The notes below the pieces were generated by a model. It did not search any database, had not been told where the DNA came from, and saw only the letters and a program-made list of their open reading frames with translations. DNA of 64,000 bases from Candidatus Latescibacterota bacterium (lineage in GTDB: Bacteria > JAAXHH01): the NCBI GenBank assembly GCA_012270975.1, contig JAAXHH010000074.1, positions 1-64,000 of the forward strand, in the 5' to 3' direction. Each line of letters opens with the position of its first letter. Position 1 is the first letter of the stretch. The position numbers and the translations under genes are program-made. Below, piece by piece: positions 35,593-43,813 of this stretch.

Positions 35593-37047
35593 ATGCGTCC
35601 TTTTGACAATCCATCGCGGCCTGTAACCATCCCCGGTACAGGAACGACGGGCTTCGGATCCGCAGACTGCCACCGGCGCATCCTTGCGCCAGTCGCACTG
35701 TTCCTTTCCCTGGCCGTCCTGGTTTCCTGCGGCGGGGATGGCCCGACCTCTCCCGATCCCGTGGATCCGCCCCGGGCCGCCAGGATAAACGTCGTTTCCG
35801 GCGACGGACAACGCGCGCTCGCCGGTTCGAGTCTGCGGGATCCGGTCGTGGTCCAGGTGCTCGACGAGGAAGAACAGCCCCTTTCCGGCGCACTCGTCCT
35901 GTTTTCACCCAACCACGGCGTTACGGAACCCACAACCACCGGAACCGGCCCGGACGGCATGGCCGCCACCCGCTGGACGCTGGGTTCGACTATCGGACTG
36001 CAGACGCTGACAATCACCGCTTCGAGCGCGACCGCCAACGTGAGCGGCCACGCGGTATCCGTGGAAGACTCGCTCGACGTCCTGTTCGCGCCAGCCGAAG
36101 AGGCCGAATTGGCGGCGGTACGCGCCGACTGGGCCTCGCGGGACTTCTCGGCGGTAGGGGGGACGATCGAGCTTGAAGAAGCCTACAACATGGGCGGTCA
36201 TCCGACCAGCCTGCGGGTCGTCTCGCACCAGGTCGAGGGCTTGCGCCATTTCGGCGCCATCATCGTGCCTGACGGCGCCGGTCCCGAGGGTCTCCCCATC
36301 ATTGTATACGCCCATGGCGGCGACAACGGCGTGTCGGTGGAAAGCACGCTATTCATTTTGACCGTCGCCCTCGGTGAAATGACGGACGACTTCGTCTACG
36401 TGATCCCGTCCTTCCGGGACGAACCGCTCAGATACGATGACCGGTCCTGGCTGTCGGACGGTCCGGCCAGTCCGTGGGACCGCGACGTGGACGACGCCCT
36501 GGCGCTGGTCAATCTAACCATGGAGACGATACCGGAAGCCCAGACCGACCGGTACATCGCAGCGGGCGCCAGCAGGGGAGGCGGCGTGGCGATGCTGATG
36601 GGGATCCGGGACGAGCGTATCGCGGGCGTCATCACGTTCTTCGGACCAACGGATTTCCAGAACGAATGGGCGCGGGACATCGCCAGTCTCCTGGTGAGGG
36701 GTGTGACCGTCGATTTGCCCGGTGTCGAACACCTGCGGGCCACGTACCTCGTACCGTGGTGGACCGGGGACGTTACGCTCCAGGATGCCCGGCTGGCGCT
36801 CATCCGCCGGTCCGCCGTCCTGTTTGCCGAGGACATGCCCCCTTTGCAGGTCCACCACGGCGACATGGACGGGGTGGTATCCGTAACCCAGGCGGAATCC
36901 ATGATCCGGGCCATGGCGGAGATCGGTCGCGGCCCGCCTGAGTTCGAGGCCTATATCTATCCGGGTGCAACGCACGAAATCACGTCGATGCCGAGTGCGA
37001 TTCCCCGTGCCGTGGCTTTCTTGCGCAATCTACTCGGTTCCCCATGA
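35593..37047 (+). CDS. Lipoprotein with Ig-like domain and alpha/beta-hydrolase domain
   Basis: A protein of about 484 residues. A long N-region is followed by a hydrophobic segment ending in the lipobox L-V-S-C, so it should be a lipoprotein. An Ig-like (Big1-type) domain occupies about 60-150. The C-terminal part (about 190-480) is a prolyl-oligopeptidase/esterase-type alpha/beta hydrolase, with nucleophile Ser in GASRGGG, a likely Asp in GDMDG and His in THEI. It may be an exported esterase or peptidase. ATG 35593 is chosen as the start nearest the signal region, though no strong ribosome site is present. It ends 7 bases before the next gene (Gfo/Idh), so the two are likely co-transcribed. 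Confidence 0.82.
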   Translation: MRPFDNPSRPVTIPGTGTTGFGSADCHRRILAPVALFLSLAVLVSCGGDGPTSPDPVDPPRAARINVVSGDGQRALAGSSLRDPVVVQVLDEEEQPLSGALVLFSPNHGVTEPTTTGTGPDGMAATRWTLGSTIGLQTLTITASSATANVSGHAVSVEDSLDVLFAPAEEAELAAVRADWASRDFSAVGGTIELEEAYNMGGHPTSLRVVSHQVEGLRHFGAIIVPDGAGPEGLPIIVYAHGGDNGVSVESTLFILTVALGEMTDDFVYVIPSFRDEPLRYDDRSWLSDGPASPWDRDVDDALALVNLTMETIPEAQTDRYIAAGASRGGGVAMLMGIRDERIAGVITFFGPTDFQNEWARDIASLLVRGVTVDLPGVEHLRATYLVPWWTGDVTLQDARLALIRRSAVLFAEDMPPLQVHHGDMDGVVSVTQAESMIRAMAEIGRGPPEFEAYIYPGATHEITSMPSAIPRAVAFLRNLLGSP

Positions 37048-37054
37048 GGTGAGC

Positions 37055-38077
37055 ATGGGACTCAAGTTCGGTATCGTTGGTACGGGCGCCTTCGCGCAGG
37101 CTTTCATCCCCCTGTTCAAAGCGCATCCGCTCGTGGAACGGGTCGTGCTATGCGACCTGGATGCCGAAAAACTGGCTCGTTCGGCCGAGCGTTTCGAGAT
37201 CAGGGATACCAGTTCCTCCCTCGATGACCTCTGCGGAACCGATGTGGACTCCGTGTGCCTCTTTACCCAGAACTGGCTTCACGGTCCCCAGGCCGTCGAG
37301 GCCATGAATGCGGGAAAACATGTGTACTCGGCCGTGCCGCCCGGGATCAGCGTGGAGGAAATCGAAAAACTGGTGACCGCGGCCAAGGTCACGGGCGCCG
37401 TCTACATGCTCGGGGAGACCAGCTACTATTATCCTGGCGTGCTCTATTGCAGGGAGCAGTTCGCGCGGGGCGCTTTCGGCCGCATCGTCTACGGTCAGGC
37501 GGAATATTACCACGACTGGGATCACGGGCTCTACGACGTGGCGCGCTGGCGCGGCGGTGAGCACTGGCGGGAGACGGCCGGGATACCGCCCATGTACTAC
37601 CCTACGCATTCTACGAGCCAGATCATTTCCGTAACCGGCGCGCGCATGACCCGGGTATCCTGCCAGGGATTTCGCGACCGTCACGAAGACGGTATATACG
37701 CGGCCAATGATTGGGACAATCCCTTCAGCAACCAGAGCGCCCTGTACAGCATGTCCGACGGAAGTGTCTGCCGCATCAACGAATTCCGCCGAGTGGGCCA
37801 CCCCGGCTGCGTGCGCATGAGCCTCCAGGGCACTGAGGGCGGCTTCGAACAGTCCGCCGTTGGTGCGGCCTGGGTGCGGAAGGACGGTAATCGGGTGGAG
37901 AACCTGGACAGTCTGCTCGCCTGCACCGGCCAGCCAGCACCCGGACAGGAAAATGATCCGATGCGCAAGGTGACCGCATCCGACGGCACCCATCTCGGCG
38001 TCTCCACTGTGCACCTGGTCGATCGGCTGCCGGCCGCCTTTGCCGGACTGCCCAACGGCCACGCGGGAAGCCACTAG
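37055..38077 (+). CDS. Gfo/Idh/MocA oxidoreductase, C-terminally truncated by an amber codon
   Basis: As read, 340 residues of a Gfo/Idh/MocA dehydrogenase. The N-terminal Rossmann fold has GIVGTGAFA and residues consistent with NAD(P) binding; the segment at the place of the usual EKP reads A-V-P-P, so that catalytic Lys is not conserved. The C-terminal domain starts at about 125. The frame stops at TAG 38075-38077 in a place where the family normally continues; the following bases encode the expected C-terminal helix region (38078-38248) in the same frame. A single C-to-T change of a CAG would explain it. GAGGTGA lies before ATG 37055. It may be a recent pseudogene, a sequencing error, or amber read-through. 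Confidence 0.8.
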   Translation: MGLKFGIVGTGAFAQAFIPLFKAHPLVERVVLCDLDAEKLARSAERFEIRDTSSSLDDLCGTDVDSVCLFTQNWLHGPQAVEAMNAGKHVYSAVPPGISVEEIEKLVTAAKVTGAVYMLGETSYYYPGVLYCREQFARGAFGRIVYGQAEYYHDWDHGLYDVARWRGGEHWRETAGIPPMYYPTHSTSQIISVTGARMTRVSCQGFRDRHEDGIYAANDWDNPFSNQSALYSMSDGSVCRINEFRRVGHPGCVRMSLQGTEGGFEQSAVGAAWVRKDGNRVENLDSLLACTGQPAPGQENDPMRKVTASDGTHLGVSTVHLVDRLPAAFAGLPNGHAGSH

Positions 38078-38248
38078 TTCCTGGTCGACGATTTCGTGAA
38101 GGCCTGTGTCAGCCGCACACTGCCTCCCAACAACGCATGGGCTGCCGCCCGATACGTGATTCCCGGTCTCGTGGCGCACGAATCCTCGCTGCGAGACGGA
38201 GAATCGCTCCCCGTACCGGATCTCGGCGATCCGCCCGACGGGAACTGA
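38078..38248 (+). pseudogene. Displaced C-terminus of the Gfo/Idh gene after in-frame TAG
   Basis: Directly after the amber stop, the same frame is open for 56 codons to TGA 38246-38248. It starts FLVDDFVKA and includes N-N-A-W-A-A-A-R-Y and a PGLVAHESS block, which is how the C-terminal part of this Gfo/Idh subgroup normally reads. There is no start codon or ribosome site for separate translation. With the stop ignored, the protein would be about 397 residues. Confidence 0.8.
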
Positions 38249-38324
38249 AAGCGTTCTGGAACATTGCGGAGCCCCATCGCGTTAGCATCCTATACAGTAT
38301 GCCGATCAGGTCCGGCACATTCAG

Positions 38325-38380
38325 GGCCCGGCGCGTTCGAAACCAGGCACGCATAGGCCCGGCACGTTCGAAACCAGGCA
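38325..38380. repeat. 25-bp direct repeat, period 31
   Basis: Two 25-base copies (38325-38349 and 38356-38380) differ at one base and are separated by six bases. Each contains the TTCGAA palindrome. They lie between the broken Gfo/Idh gene and the TTG start of the DUF4153-like gene, 11 bases upstream of that start, where they could also affect translation initiation. Confidence 0.85.
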
Positions 38381-38390
38381 GGCCAGCATA

Positions 38391-39866
38391 TTGAACGAAA
38401 ACGCGTTTGAAAAGGCAGTCGTCAGGTGGCGCGCTTTTGTTGAGCGCCATGGATCACTCCGGTTTACCGAGATTGATGAGTTGGAAGAACGCCTGAACGT
38501 CCAGGCTGGCCAACTCCTTCGGCTTGGCCTGACACCCGACGAAGCCTTCCAAGTGGCGGTCCGGCGTATCGGCCGTGATGACGCCGCGACTCGCGCATTT
38601 GTCCTTGAACATGCAAGGCAGTTGATGGATTCCGCTACCGACGAATCCGCCACGGACGAAATCGGTGTATATGAGACTGGCACCGACGAAACCGCCACCG
38701 ACGAAATCGGTATATACAATGTTGATACACACCAAGCGGATTCGGACCCGGGCGCCGTCGATACTGGCCACACGAAAGCCCCGAACGGACGATGGGAAAT
38801 CATCCTCGTCCTGTGCCTGGCCGCCGGTGCGGCACTGGCGATCAAGACCCCTTCGCTATTCGGATACGCAATTGATGACGACGCGGTCAACCAGTTCTAT
38901 TTCCTTAATGTCAGTTTCTTCGTGTTCCCGTTTCTGACGGCGTATTTCGCGTGGAAACGCCGGATGGACTTCGCACGTTGGGGCTGGCTGGCGCCACCCT
39001 TCATCGCGGCCGGTCTCCTGTGTAACCTCTTTCCCTTCCAGCCCGGCGCCGATACCGCCACGCTCACGGGACTGCATACGCCCGTCGCTTTATGGCTGGC
39101 CGTGGGCTACGCATACACCGGGGGCGACTGGCGTACGCACGAACGCCGCATGGATTTCGTGCGTTTCAGCGGGCAGCTGTTCATCCTGTTCGTGCTCATT
39201 GCCCTGGGGGGCGGGGTGCTCACGGGCATAACGCTGACGCTGTTCAACGCCCTGGGACTGAACCTGGAATGGGCGGCGGCAACATGGATCATACCGTGCG
39301 GGGCGATGGGGGCGATCATCGTCGCCGCCTGGCTGGTGGAAACGGGACAGAGCGCCATCGAACAGCTGGCGCCGGTCCTCACGCGTATTTTCACGCCTCT
39401 TTTTACGCTGATGCTCCTGTCCTTTCTTGTAGCCCTGGTATGGACCGGGCAAGGGATCCACGTGCAACGCGAGATGCTGATCGCCTTCGATGTCCTGCTC
39501 ATGGTCGTGGTGGGTCTGGTGCTGTATTCCATCTCGGCGAGAAATCCACAGAAGCCTCCGGGCGTTTTCGACGGCCTGCTGACTGTGCTCATTCTTGCCG
39601 CCGTGATCGTTGATATCCTGGTACTGGCGGCCATGACGGCGCGGATCACCGAGTTCGGATACACCCCGAACCGCCTGTGCGCCCTGGGATTGAACGTCAT
39701 CTTGTTCGTCAATCTTGCGTGGACGGCCCGGCTGTACATCGGGTTCTTGCGCGACCGGGCCTCCTTCTCCGCCGTGGAGCGCTGGCAGACGGCGTACCTG
39801 CCCGTATTCTGCGTCTGGGCCGGATTAGTCGTCGTCTTGTTTCCAATCCTCTTTGATTTCATTTGA
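38391..39866 (+). CDS. DUF4153-like multipass membrane protein
   Basis: A 491-residue protein with a cytoplasmic N-terminal domain (about 1-85) that resembles the permease-prefix domain found in some transporter subunits, a linker containing two 15-residue repeats (TDE(S/T)ATDEIG(V/I)Y), and about ten membrane segments from 135 to the end. The block EFGYTPNRLCALGLN near residue 420 is typical of DUF4153 proteins, whose function is unknown. The start is TTG 38391; a weak AGG-rich sequence precedes it and is part of a direct repeat. Four tandem 37-bp repeats begin 28 bases after its stop. Family assignment moderate. Confidence 0.72.
   Translation: MNENAFEKAVVRWRAFVERHGSLRFTEIDELEERLNVQAGQLLRLGLTPDEAFQVAVRRIGRDDAATRAFVLEHARQLMDSATDESATDEIGVYETGTDETATDEIGIYNVDTHQADSDPGAVDTGHTKAPNGRWEIILVLCLAAGAALAIKTPSLFGYAIDDDAVNQFYFLNVSFFVFPFLTAYFAWKRRMDFARWGWLAPPFIAAGLLCNLFPFQPGADTATLTGLHTPVALWLAVGYAYTGGDWRTHERRMDFVRFSGQLFILFVLIALGGGVLTGITLTLFNALGLNLEWAAATWIIPCGAMGAIIVAAWLVETGQSAIEQLAPVLTRIFTPLFTLMLLSFLVALVWTGQGIHVQREMLIAFDVLLMVVVGLVLYSISARNPQKPPGVFDGLLTVLILAAVIVDILVLAAMTARITEFGYTPNRLCALGLNVILFVNLAWTARLYIGFLRDRASFSAVERWQTAYLPVFCVWAGLVVVLFPILFDFI
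38637..38726. repeat. 45-bp x 2 in-frame tandem repeat in the DUF4153-like gene
   Basis: Two imperfect 45-base units (38637-38681, 38682-38726) encode an acidic, Thr-rich 15-residue linker repeat between the cytoplasmic domain and the first membrane segment. Confidence 0.85.
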
Positions 39867-39893
39867 AATTCAGGTATAAATCGACATGCGGGC

Positions 39894-40041
39894 ATCGACG
39901 CGGGTGCATGATATGCGTACCACGGTGTATGTCGATGTGGACGCGAGATGTGCGTACCGCGGTAAATGTCGACGCGGACACGGGCTATGCGCGCCGCGGT
40001 ATTTGTCGACGCGGACACGAGATATGCGTACCGCCGAATCT
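39894..40041. repeat. 37-bp x 4 intergenic tandem repeat
   Basis: Four contiguous 37-base units lie at 39894-39930, 39931-39967, 39968-40004 and 40005-40041. Units 2-4 start GTCGA(C/T)G(C/T)GGAC and all share a TGCG(T/C)(A/G)CC core. Units contain GTCGAC and CCGCGG palindromes. The array fills the gap between the stop of the DUF4153-like gene (39866) and the ribosome site of the esterase gene (40061). There are no spacers between units, so this is not a CRISPR array. Confidence 0.92.
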
Positions 40042-40070
40042 GATCATTGCAAATCAGCACGGAGTTCATG

Positions 40071-41201
40071 ATGAACGTTCAAAATGAGCAGCAGGCTGCC
40101 GGAACCTTAAAACCATACAACGATACAGCCCACTTCAATGCCCTGTACGAAAACGTTCCCGGAACGTACGCTTTTAGGGCGAAGGACAGAGAGGAGTTGT
40201 CCGTCTGGCAGGCGGCCTTTCGCCCGAAGCTGCGCGAGGCCCTCGGCCTCGACAACATGGCTTCGGATCTGTCGGGTTACGTCCCGAAAGCCGATCGGCT
40301 GGAATCCTCCGATCTCGGCAGTCACGTCCGGGAACGCTGGTACCTCTGGGTGGAACCGACGGTGCCCCTGCCGTTTTACCTCTTGCTTCCGAAGGGAATG
40401 AAGCCGGAAGTCGGGCGGATGGGCTCGGGTGCGGCCGGGAAAGGCAGTGCGGGGAGGCTACCCCTGGTCCTGGTACCCCACGGTCACAACCATCCACACA
40501 TTTACGTCGGTATCGCCCGGGATGAAGCGGAAGAAGTCCACATGCTGGAGGGTGAGCGCGACATCGCCCGGCAGGCGGCAGCCGAGGAAGGGTATATCGT
40601 CATCGCGCCCACCACGCGGGCCTTTGGGGAAACCCGAACGGAAAAAGACATCGGTGCCGATAAAATGCACTCCTGCCGCGACCAGCTTGTCCACGACCTC
40701 TTGGTCGGAAGAACGCCCATCGGAGAACGCGTGTGGGACACCTCCCGTCTGATAGACTGGGCCCTCTCCAATCTGCCGGTCGATGAACGACGCATCGCCA
40801 TAACGGGCAACTCGGGCGGAGGAACGATATCGCTCTTCGCCGCGGCCTGCGATACCCGGATCGCCCTGTCCATGCCGGGGTGTTATTTCTGTACGTTCGT
40901 GGGCAGCATAGGGACGATCCGCCACTGCGAATGCAACTACGTGCCCGGCCTGCTGCGCATGGGCGAAATGTATGACGTGGCCGGACTGATCGCTCCCCGC
41001 CCGTTCTGCGCCATCGCCGGACGGACCGATCCTATATTTCCAGTCGAACACGTCCGGTTCGCCTACGACCGTCTCAAGGCCATCTACGCAGTCGCCGGAG
41101 CCGAAGACCAATGCGAGTTGTCCATCGGCGAAGGCGGCCACCGGTTCTACAAGACGCCGGCCTGGGATTTCGTGAGGCGCCATTTCGGTGCGCGTGTGTA
41201 A
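40071..41201 (+). CDS. Alpha/beta-hydrolase (dienelactone hydrolase / acetylxylan esterase-like)
   Basis: A 376-residue serine hydrolase. The nucleophile Ser lies in G-N-S-G-G-G (about 265), the acid Asp in RTDPIFP, and His in GEGGHRFY near the end. The PHGHNHPH segment about 145 corresponds to the oxyanion region. No clear signal peptide is seen, so probably cytoplasmic. It resembles the abhydrolase-7 group of putative esterases seen with sugar-catabolic genes. ATG 40071 is chosen because GGAG lies 6 bases upstream; the adjacent ATG 40068 is too close. The only upstream element within 200 bases is the 37-bp repeat array. Confidence 0.82.
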   Translation: MNVQNEQQAAGTLKPYNDTAHFNALYENVPGTYAFRAKDREELSVWQAAFRPKLREALGLDNMASDLSGYVPKADRLESSDLGSHVRERWYLWVEPTVPLPFYLLLPKGMKPEVGRMGSGAAGKGSAGRLPLVLVPHGHNHPHIYVGIARDEAEEVHMLEGERDIARQAAAEEGYIVIAPTTRAFGETRTEKDIGADKMHSCRDQLVHDLLVGRTPIGERVWDTSRLIDWALSNLPVDERRIAITGNSGGGTISLFAAACDTRIALSMPGCYFCTFVGSIGTIRHCECNYVPGLLRMGEMYDVAGLIAPRPFCAIAGRTDPIFPVEHVRFAYDRLKAIYAVAGAEDQCELSIGEGGHRFYKTPAWDFVRRHFGARV

Positions 41202-41246
41202 TCCGGGGATGTTCGCGTACCGCTTCGGTCGCTCCACGTCATTTCG

Positions 41247-41299
41247 CGGCACATCGCTTTGCCGCACTCGGTTACTTTGCCGCGCTTCGTCACTTTGCC
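41247..41299. repeat. About 18-bp x 3 degenerate tandem repeat downstream of the esterase gene
   Basis: Three degenerate units (41247-41263, 41264-41281, 41282-41299) each end in CTTTGCC and share a (T/C)CG(G/T)T(T/C)A-like middle. The array begins 46 bases after the esterase stop. The rest of the gap (41202-41434) holds no other feature except the ribosome site of the next gene. Confidence 0.7.
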
Positions 41300-41434
41300 T
41301 GCCGAGCGAGTTCTCAGGCGCGCGGAACACGTGGAAAACACTTGAATACATCCCCACATGGCATATAGTTTCCTCAAACGCAACGACCAACGAATGTCGT
41401 AAGACAGATGCCGTAGAGCATCGAGGAGCGCAGC

Positions 41435-42310
41435 ATGGAAAGCGCCACGGTTCAAATCGATCCGCGTGAAGAGATCGGTTTCATGCATATCGACGAGACG
41501 GACTTCGGGTCCTTTACCACGGCCCAGCGCATCCGTCATCTTGAGGTCGAGGGTTACGTACACCTTCCGGACATGCTCGACGACGATCACATCGCCCGTT
41601 TGAAGGCCGATTTGGCCGATGTTCCCATGGAGTGCAAAGATTACAGCGACTGCCAGACTTATTGCCTGGAAGCCCAGTGGCTCAGTCCGGCCATGGCCGA
41701 ATTGATCGGCCATCCGCCCATGATCGAGTTTCTGGAAGCGCTTATGGGGCCCGATATCGTGTTTACCCGGGGACTGTTCACGCGGACGCTCTCGGGTTCG
41801 CCGCCCATTTCCATGCACACGGACGGCCAGCCTTACGGCTCCTCCATCTTCAGCTACGAAGGCAGTTCACCGAGGCTGGTGCGCGTGCTATACTACCTGG
41901 ACGATCTGCCGCCTGAACGGGCGCCGTTCCGGGTGGTTCCACGTTCGCACCTGTCCTTTCACGCCCATGGCAACCCCTACGTGCGCTACAAGTCCCATCC
42001 CCAGGAGGTGACCCTGTGCGCGAAAGCGGGGTCGGCCCTGGTCATCCCGAAGGACGTTTTTCACGGTACCCATCCCAATCGCGATACGGTACCACGGGAA
42101 CTGATCCAGTTCGGCTACCGGCCCGCCTGGTCGGGACCCGTTCAGCCCATGGAGGAGTGGGACCCGGGGGACGTGGCGGCTGCGCCTGCCCAGGCCAGGC
42201 CTTTTCTGAAGAGCCCGAACACGACGGGCCTGGAGTGGCAGCAGCCGCACAAGCCCAAAGGGATGAAGAGCGAGGCGCCGGGGATCAACCCGGACAGGTG
42301 GGGTGACTGA
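41435..42310 (+). CDS. Phytanoyl-CoA dioxygenase (PhyH) family protein
   Basis: A 291-residue Fe(II)/2-oxoglutarate oxygenase. The HxD metal site is in SMHTDGQP (about 128-130), the distal His in VFHGTHPN, with an Arg further on for 2-oxoglutarate. An N-terminal HLEVEGYVHLPDML block is typical of the family. GAGGAG precedes the ATG. It is upstream of a small membrane-associated gene by 2 bases, although that gene is AT-richer and functionally unrelated as far as I can tell. Substrate unknown. Confidence 0.88.
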   Translation: MESATVQIDPREEIGFMHIDETDFGSFTTAQRIRHLEVEGYVHLPDMLDDDHIARLKADLADVPMECKDYSDCQTYCLEAQWLSPAMAELIGHPPMIEFLEALMGPDIVFTRGLFTRTLSGSPPISMHTDGQPYGSSIFSYEGSSPRLVRVLYYLDDLPPERAPFRVVPRSHLSFHAHGNPYVRYKSHPQEVTLCAKAGSALVIPKDVFHGTHPNRDTVPRELIQFGYRPAWSGPVQPMEEWDPGDVAAAPAQARPFLKSPNTTGLEWQQPHKPKGMKSEAPGINPDRWGD

Positions 42311-42312
42311 CC

Positions 42313-42876
42313 ATGATCATGAATCGTATCATTCGTCTCGCCGTATTGTGTTTGATCATTGCCTGTTCTTCACAATCCATAGCGCAAAGTGCGGGAGACA
42401 TGGTACGGATTACTACATTGTCGGAAGACCGTTTCCATGGTTTTGTTTCAGAGGTACATCCGAACCGGGTCGAATTGAGATTGACCGACGGTAGTTTGAA
42501 AACAGTGCCCCACGTAGATATAGCAAAGCTTGAACGCAACATGGGAAAGCGGACGTACAAGAAGCGCGGTCTTTTGATTGGTGGCGTTGTTGGAGCGGTC
42601 ATTGGGGCTGCCGGCGCTTTGTTTGTTGAAGGTGATTGCGGTGGTTTAGTTGATTTATATTGTTCATCAGAAGACAAAATGTATGTGGCAATGGCGACTA
42701 CAGGTATCTCAGGATCAATCGGTCTGTTGGCCGGGGCGATGATCAAAAGAGACCGGTGGCGGGAAGTACCCAAACCATGGTCTGGACACTTGCAGATGTC
42801 CCCGATGATCAAGGTATCGTACCACGAGCACTCAGGTCAGCGCATACAGGTCGGACTTAGCGTTCGTTTTAACTGA
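42313..42876 (+). CDS. Exported small protein with glycine-zipper segment
   Basis: A 187-residue protein with an N-terminal signal sequence (cleavage probably after S-I-A before QSAG, about residue 24). A short beta-rich, Sm-like domain covers about 28-75. A glycine-zipper hydrophobic helix (GLLIGGVVGAVIGAAGALF, about 86-104) and a second hydrophobic helix follow; the C-terminus is beta-like. It may associate with the outer or inner membrane. The gene begins 2 bases after the PhyH stop, but is clearly AT-richer. An alternative start is the second ATG (residue 3). Function unknown. Confidence 0.65.
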   Translation: MIMNRIIRLAVLCLIIACSSQSIAQSAGDMVRITTLSEDRFHGFVSEVHPNRVELRLTDGSLKTVPHVDIAKLERNMGKRTYKKRGLLIGGVVGAVIGAAGALFVEGDCGGLVDLYCSSEDKMYVAMATTGISGSIGLLAGAMIKRDRWREVPKPWSGHLQMSPMIKVSYHEHSGQRIQVGLSVRFN

Positions 42877-42987
42877 GCTGCCAATATCCGGCCAGGAAAG
42901 TCCAAACTAGGTTAGGAAGATCTGAAGTATACTGGCTTCAGAATGAACCGAATCGGCACGGACTTTCATTCAACCGAGGAAGATGAG

Positions 42988-43779
42988 ATGCCGAAGTTGC
43001 TTTTCGCCTGTCTTGGACGAATCGCAGTATTGATTGGGGTGTTGATTGCCGCGACCTCCGCGGCCTCCGCACAAACCGAATTTCACCTGCAGGCGGGAAA
43101 ACTCCGGAATCCCTTCGCGCAAAAGAGCGTGGAGTCCCTGGTGCTCACCGTACAGCAGGCGTCCCAATGGAAGCTTGGGGACAGTTTCTTCTTCCTTGAC
43201 TATATCGTTGACAGGAAGAGAGACGGATTCAACGACCGTGATTTCTACGCCGAGTGGTATCCGACCCTGAGCATCGGTAAGCTGAAGCAGACGGAAGCTC
43301 GTCTGGGTCCGATTTCCGATGTCGCGTTTATCGCCGGAATCAATATGAGCGCCGATGCGAAGGTGCTCAAGTTTCTGCCGGGGCTCCGGGCGTCGTGGGA
43401 TATTCCGGGATTCCTGTTCCTGAATACCGATCTCACCGCCTATATCGACCGGAACTTCGGCGTGAAGAAGGATGGTGCGCCAAAGGAAGGGAACAGCTTT
43501 ACGTTCGACGTGAACTGGGCCGCACCGTTCGGGATAGGGGAACAGGCCTTCGCGATTATGGGTCATATGGAGTATATCGGGAGCAGATCGAACGAACTGG
43601 GAGGCCGGTACGACGGCTCCATCCTTGCCCAGCCGCAGTTCGTCTGGGATGTCGGCCAGGCCATAGCCAACGAACCCAATCAGATTCTGCTCGGATTCGA
43701 GTACCAGTACTGGCGCAATAAGCTCGGCACGGACGAGGACGAAAACACCATCCAGTTTCTGATGGTCTGGCGCCTCTAG
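42988..43779 (+). CDS. Tsx-like / DUF5020 outer-membrane beta-barrel protein
   Basis: A 263-residue outer-membrane protein. The signal peptide covers about residues 1-28 (S-A-A-S-A before QTEF). The mature part is made of alternating amphipathic strands and ends FLMVWRL, an aromatic-rich barrel terminus. Blocks such as FFFLDYIVD and EYQYWRNKLG match the nucleoside-specific porin (Tsx)/DUF5020 group. It probably forms a small channel for nucleosides or similar solutes. ATG 42988 is selected with a GAGG ribosome site and a proper signal sequence; an in-frame ATG 15 codons upstream would extend it without a signal. Confidence 0.82.
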   Translation: MPKLLFACLGRIAVLIGVLIAATSAASAQTEFHLQAGKLRNPFAQKSVESLVLTVQQASQWKLGDSFFFLDYIVDRKRDGFNDRDFYAEWYPTLSIGKLKQTEARLGPISDVAFIAGINMSADAKVLKFLPGLRASWDIPGFLFLNTDLTAYIDRNFGVKKDGAPKEGNSFTFDVNWAAPFGIGEQAFAIMGHMEYIGSRSNELGGRYDGSILAQPQFVWDVGQAIANEPNQILLGFEYQYWRNKLGTDEDENTIQFLMVWRL

Positions 43780-43813
43780 GTCGGCCTGTCATTCCCAACT
43801 TTTGGATAACCTG

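Noticed and set aside
39894-40041. Possible CRISPR array
   Set aside because: Repeats of 37 bp are contiguous without spacers and diverge between units; no cas genes in the window.
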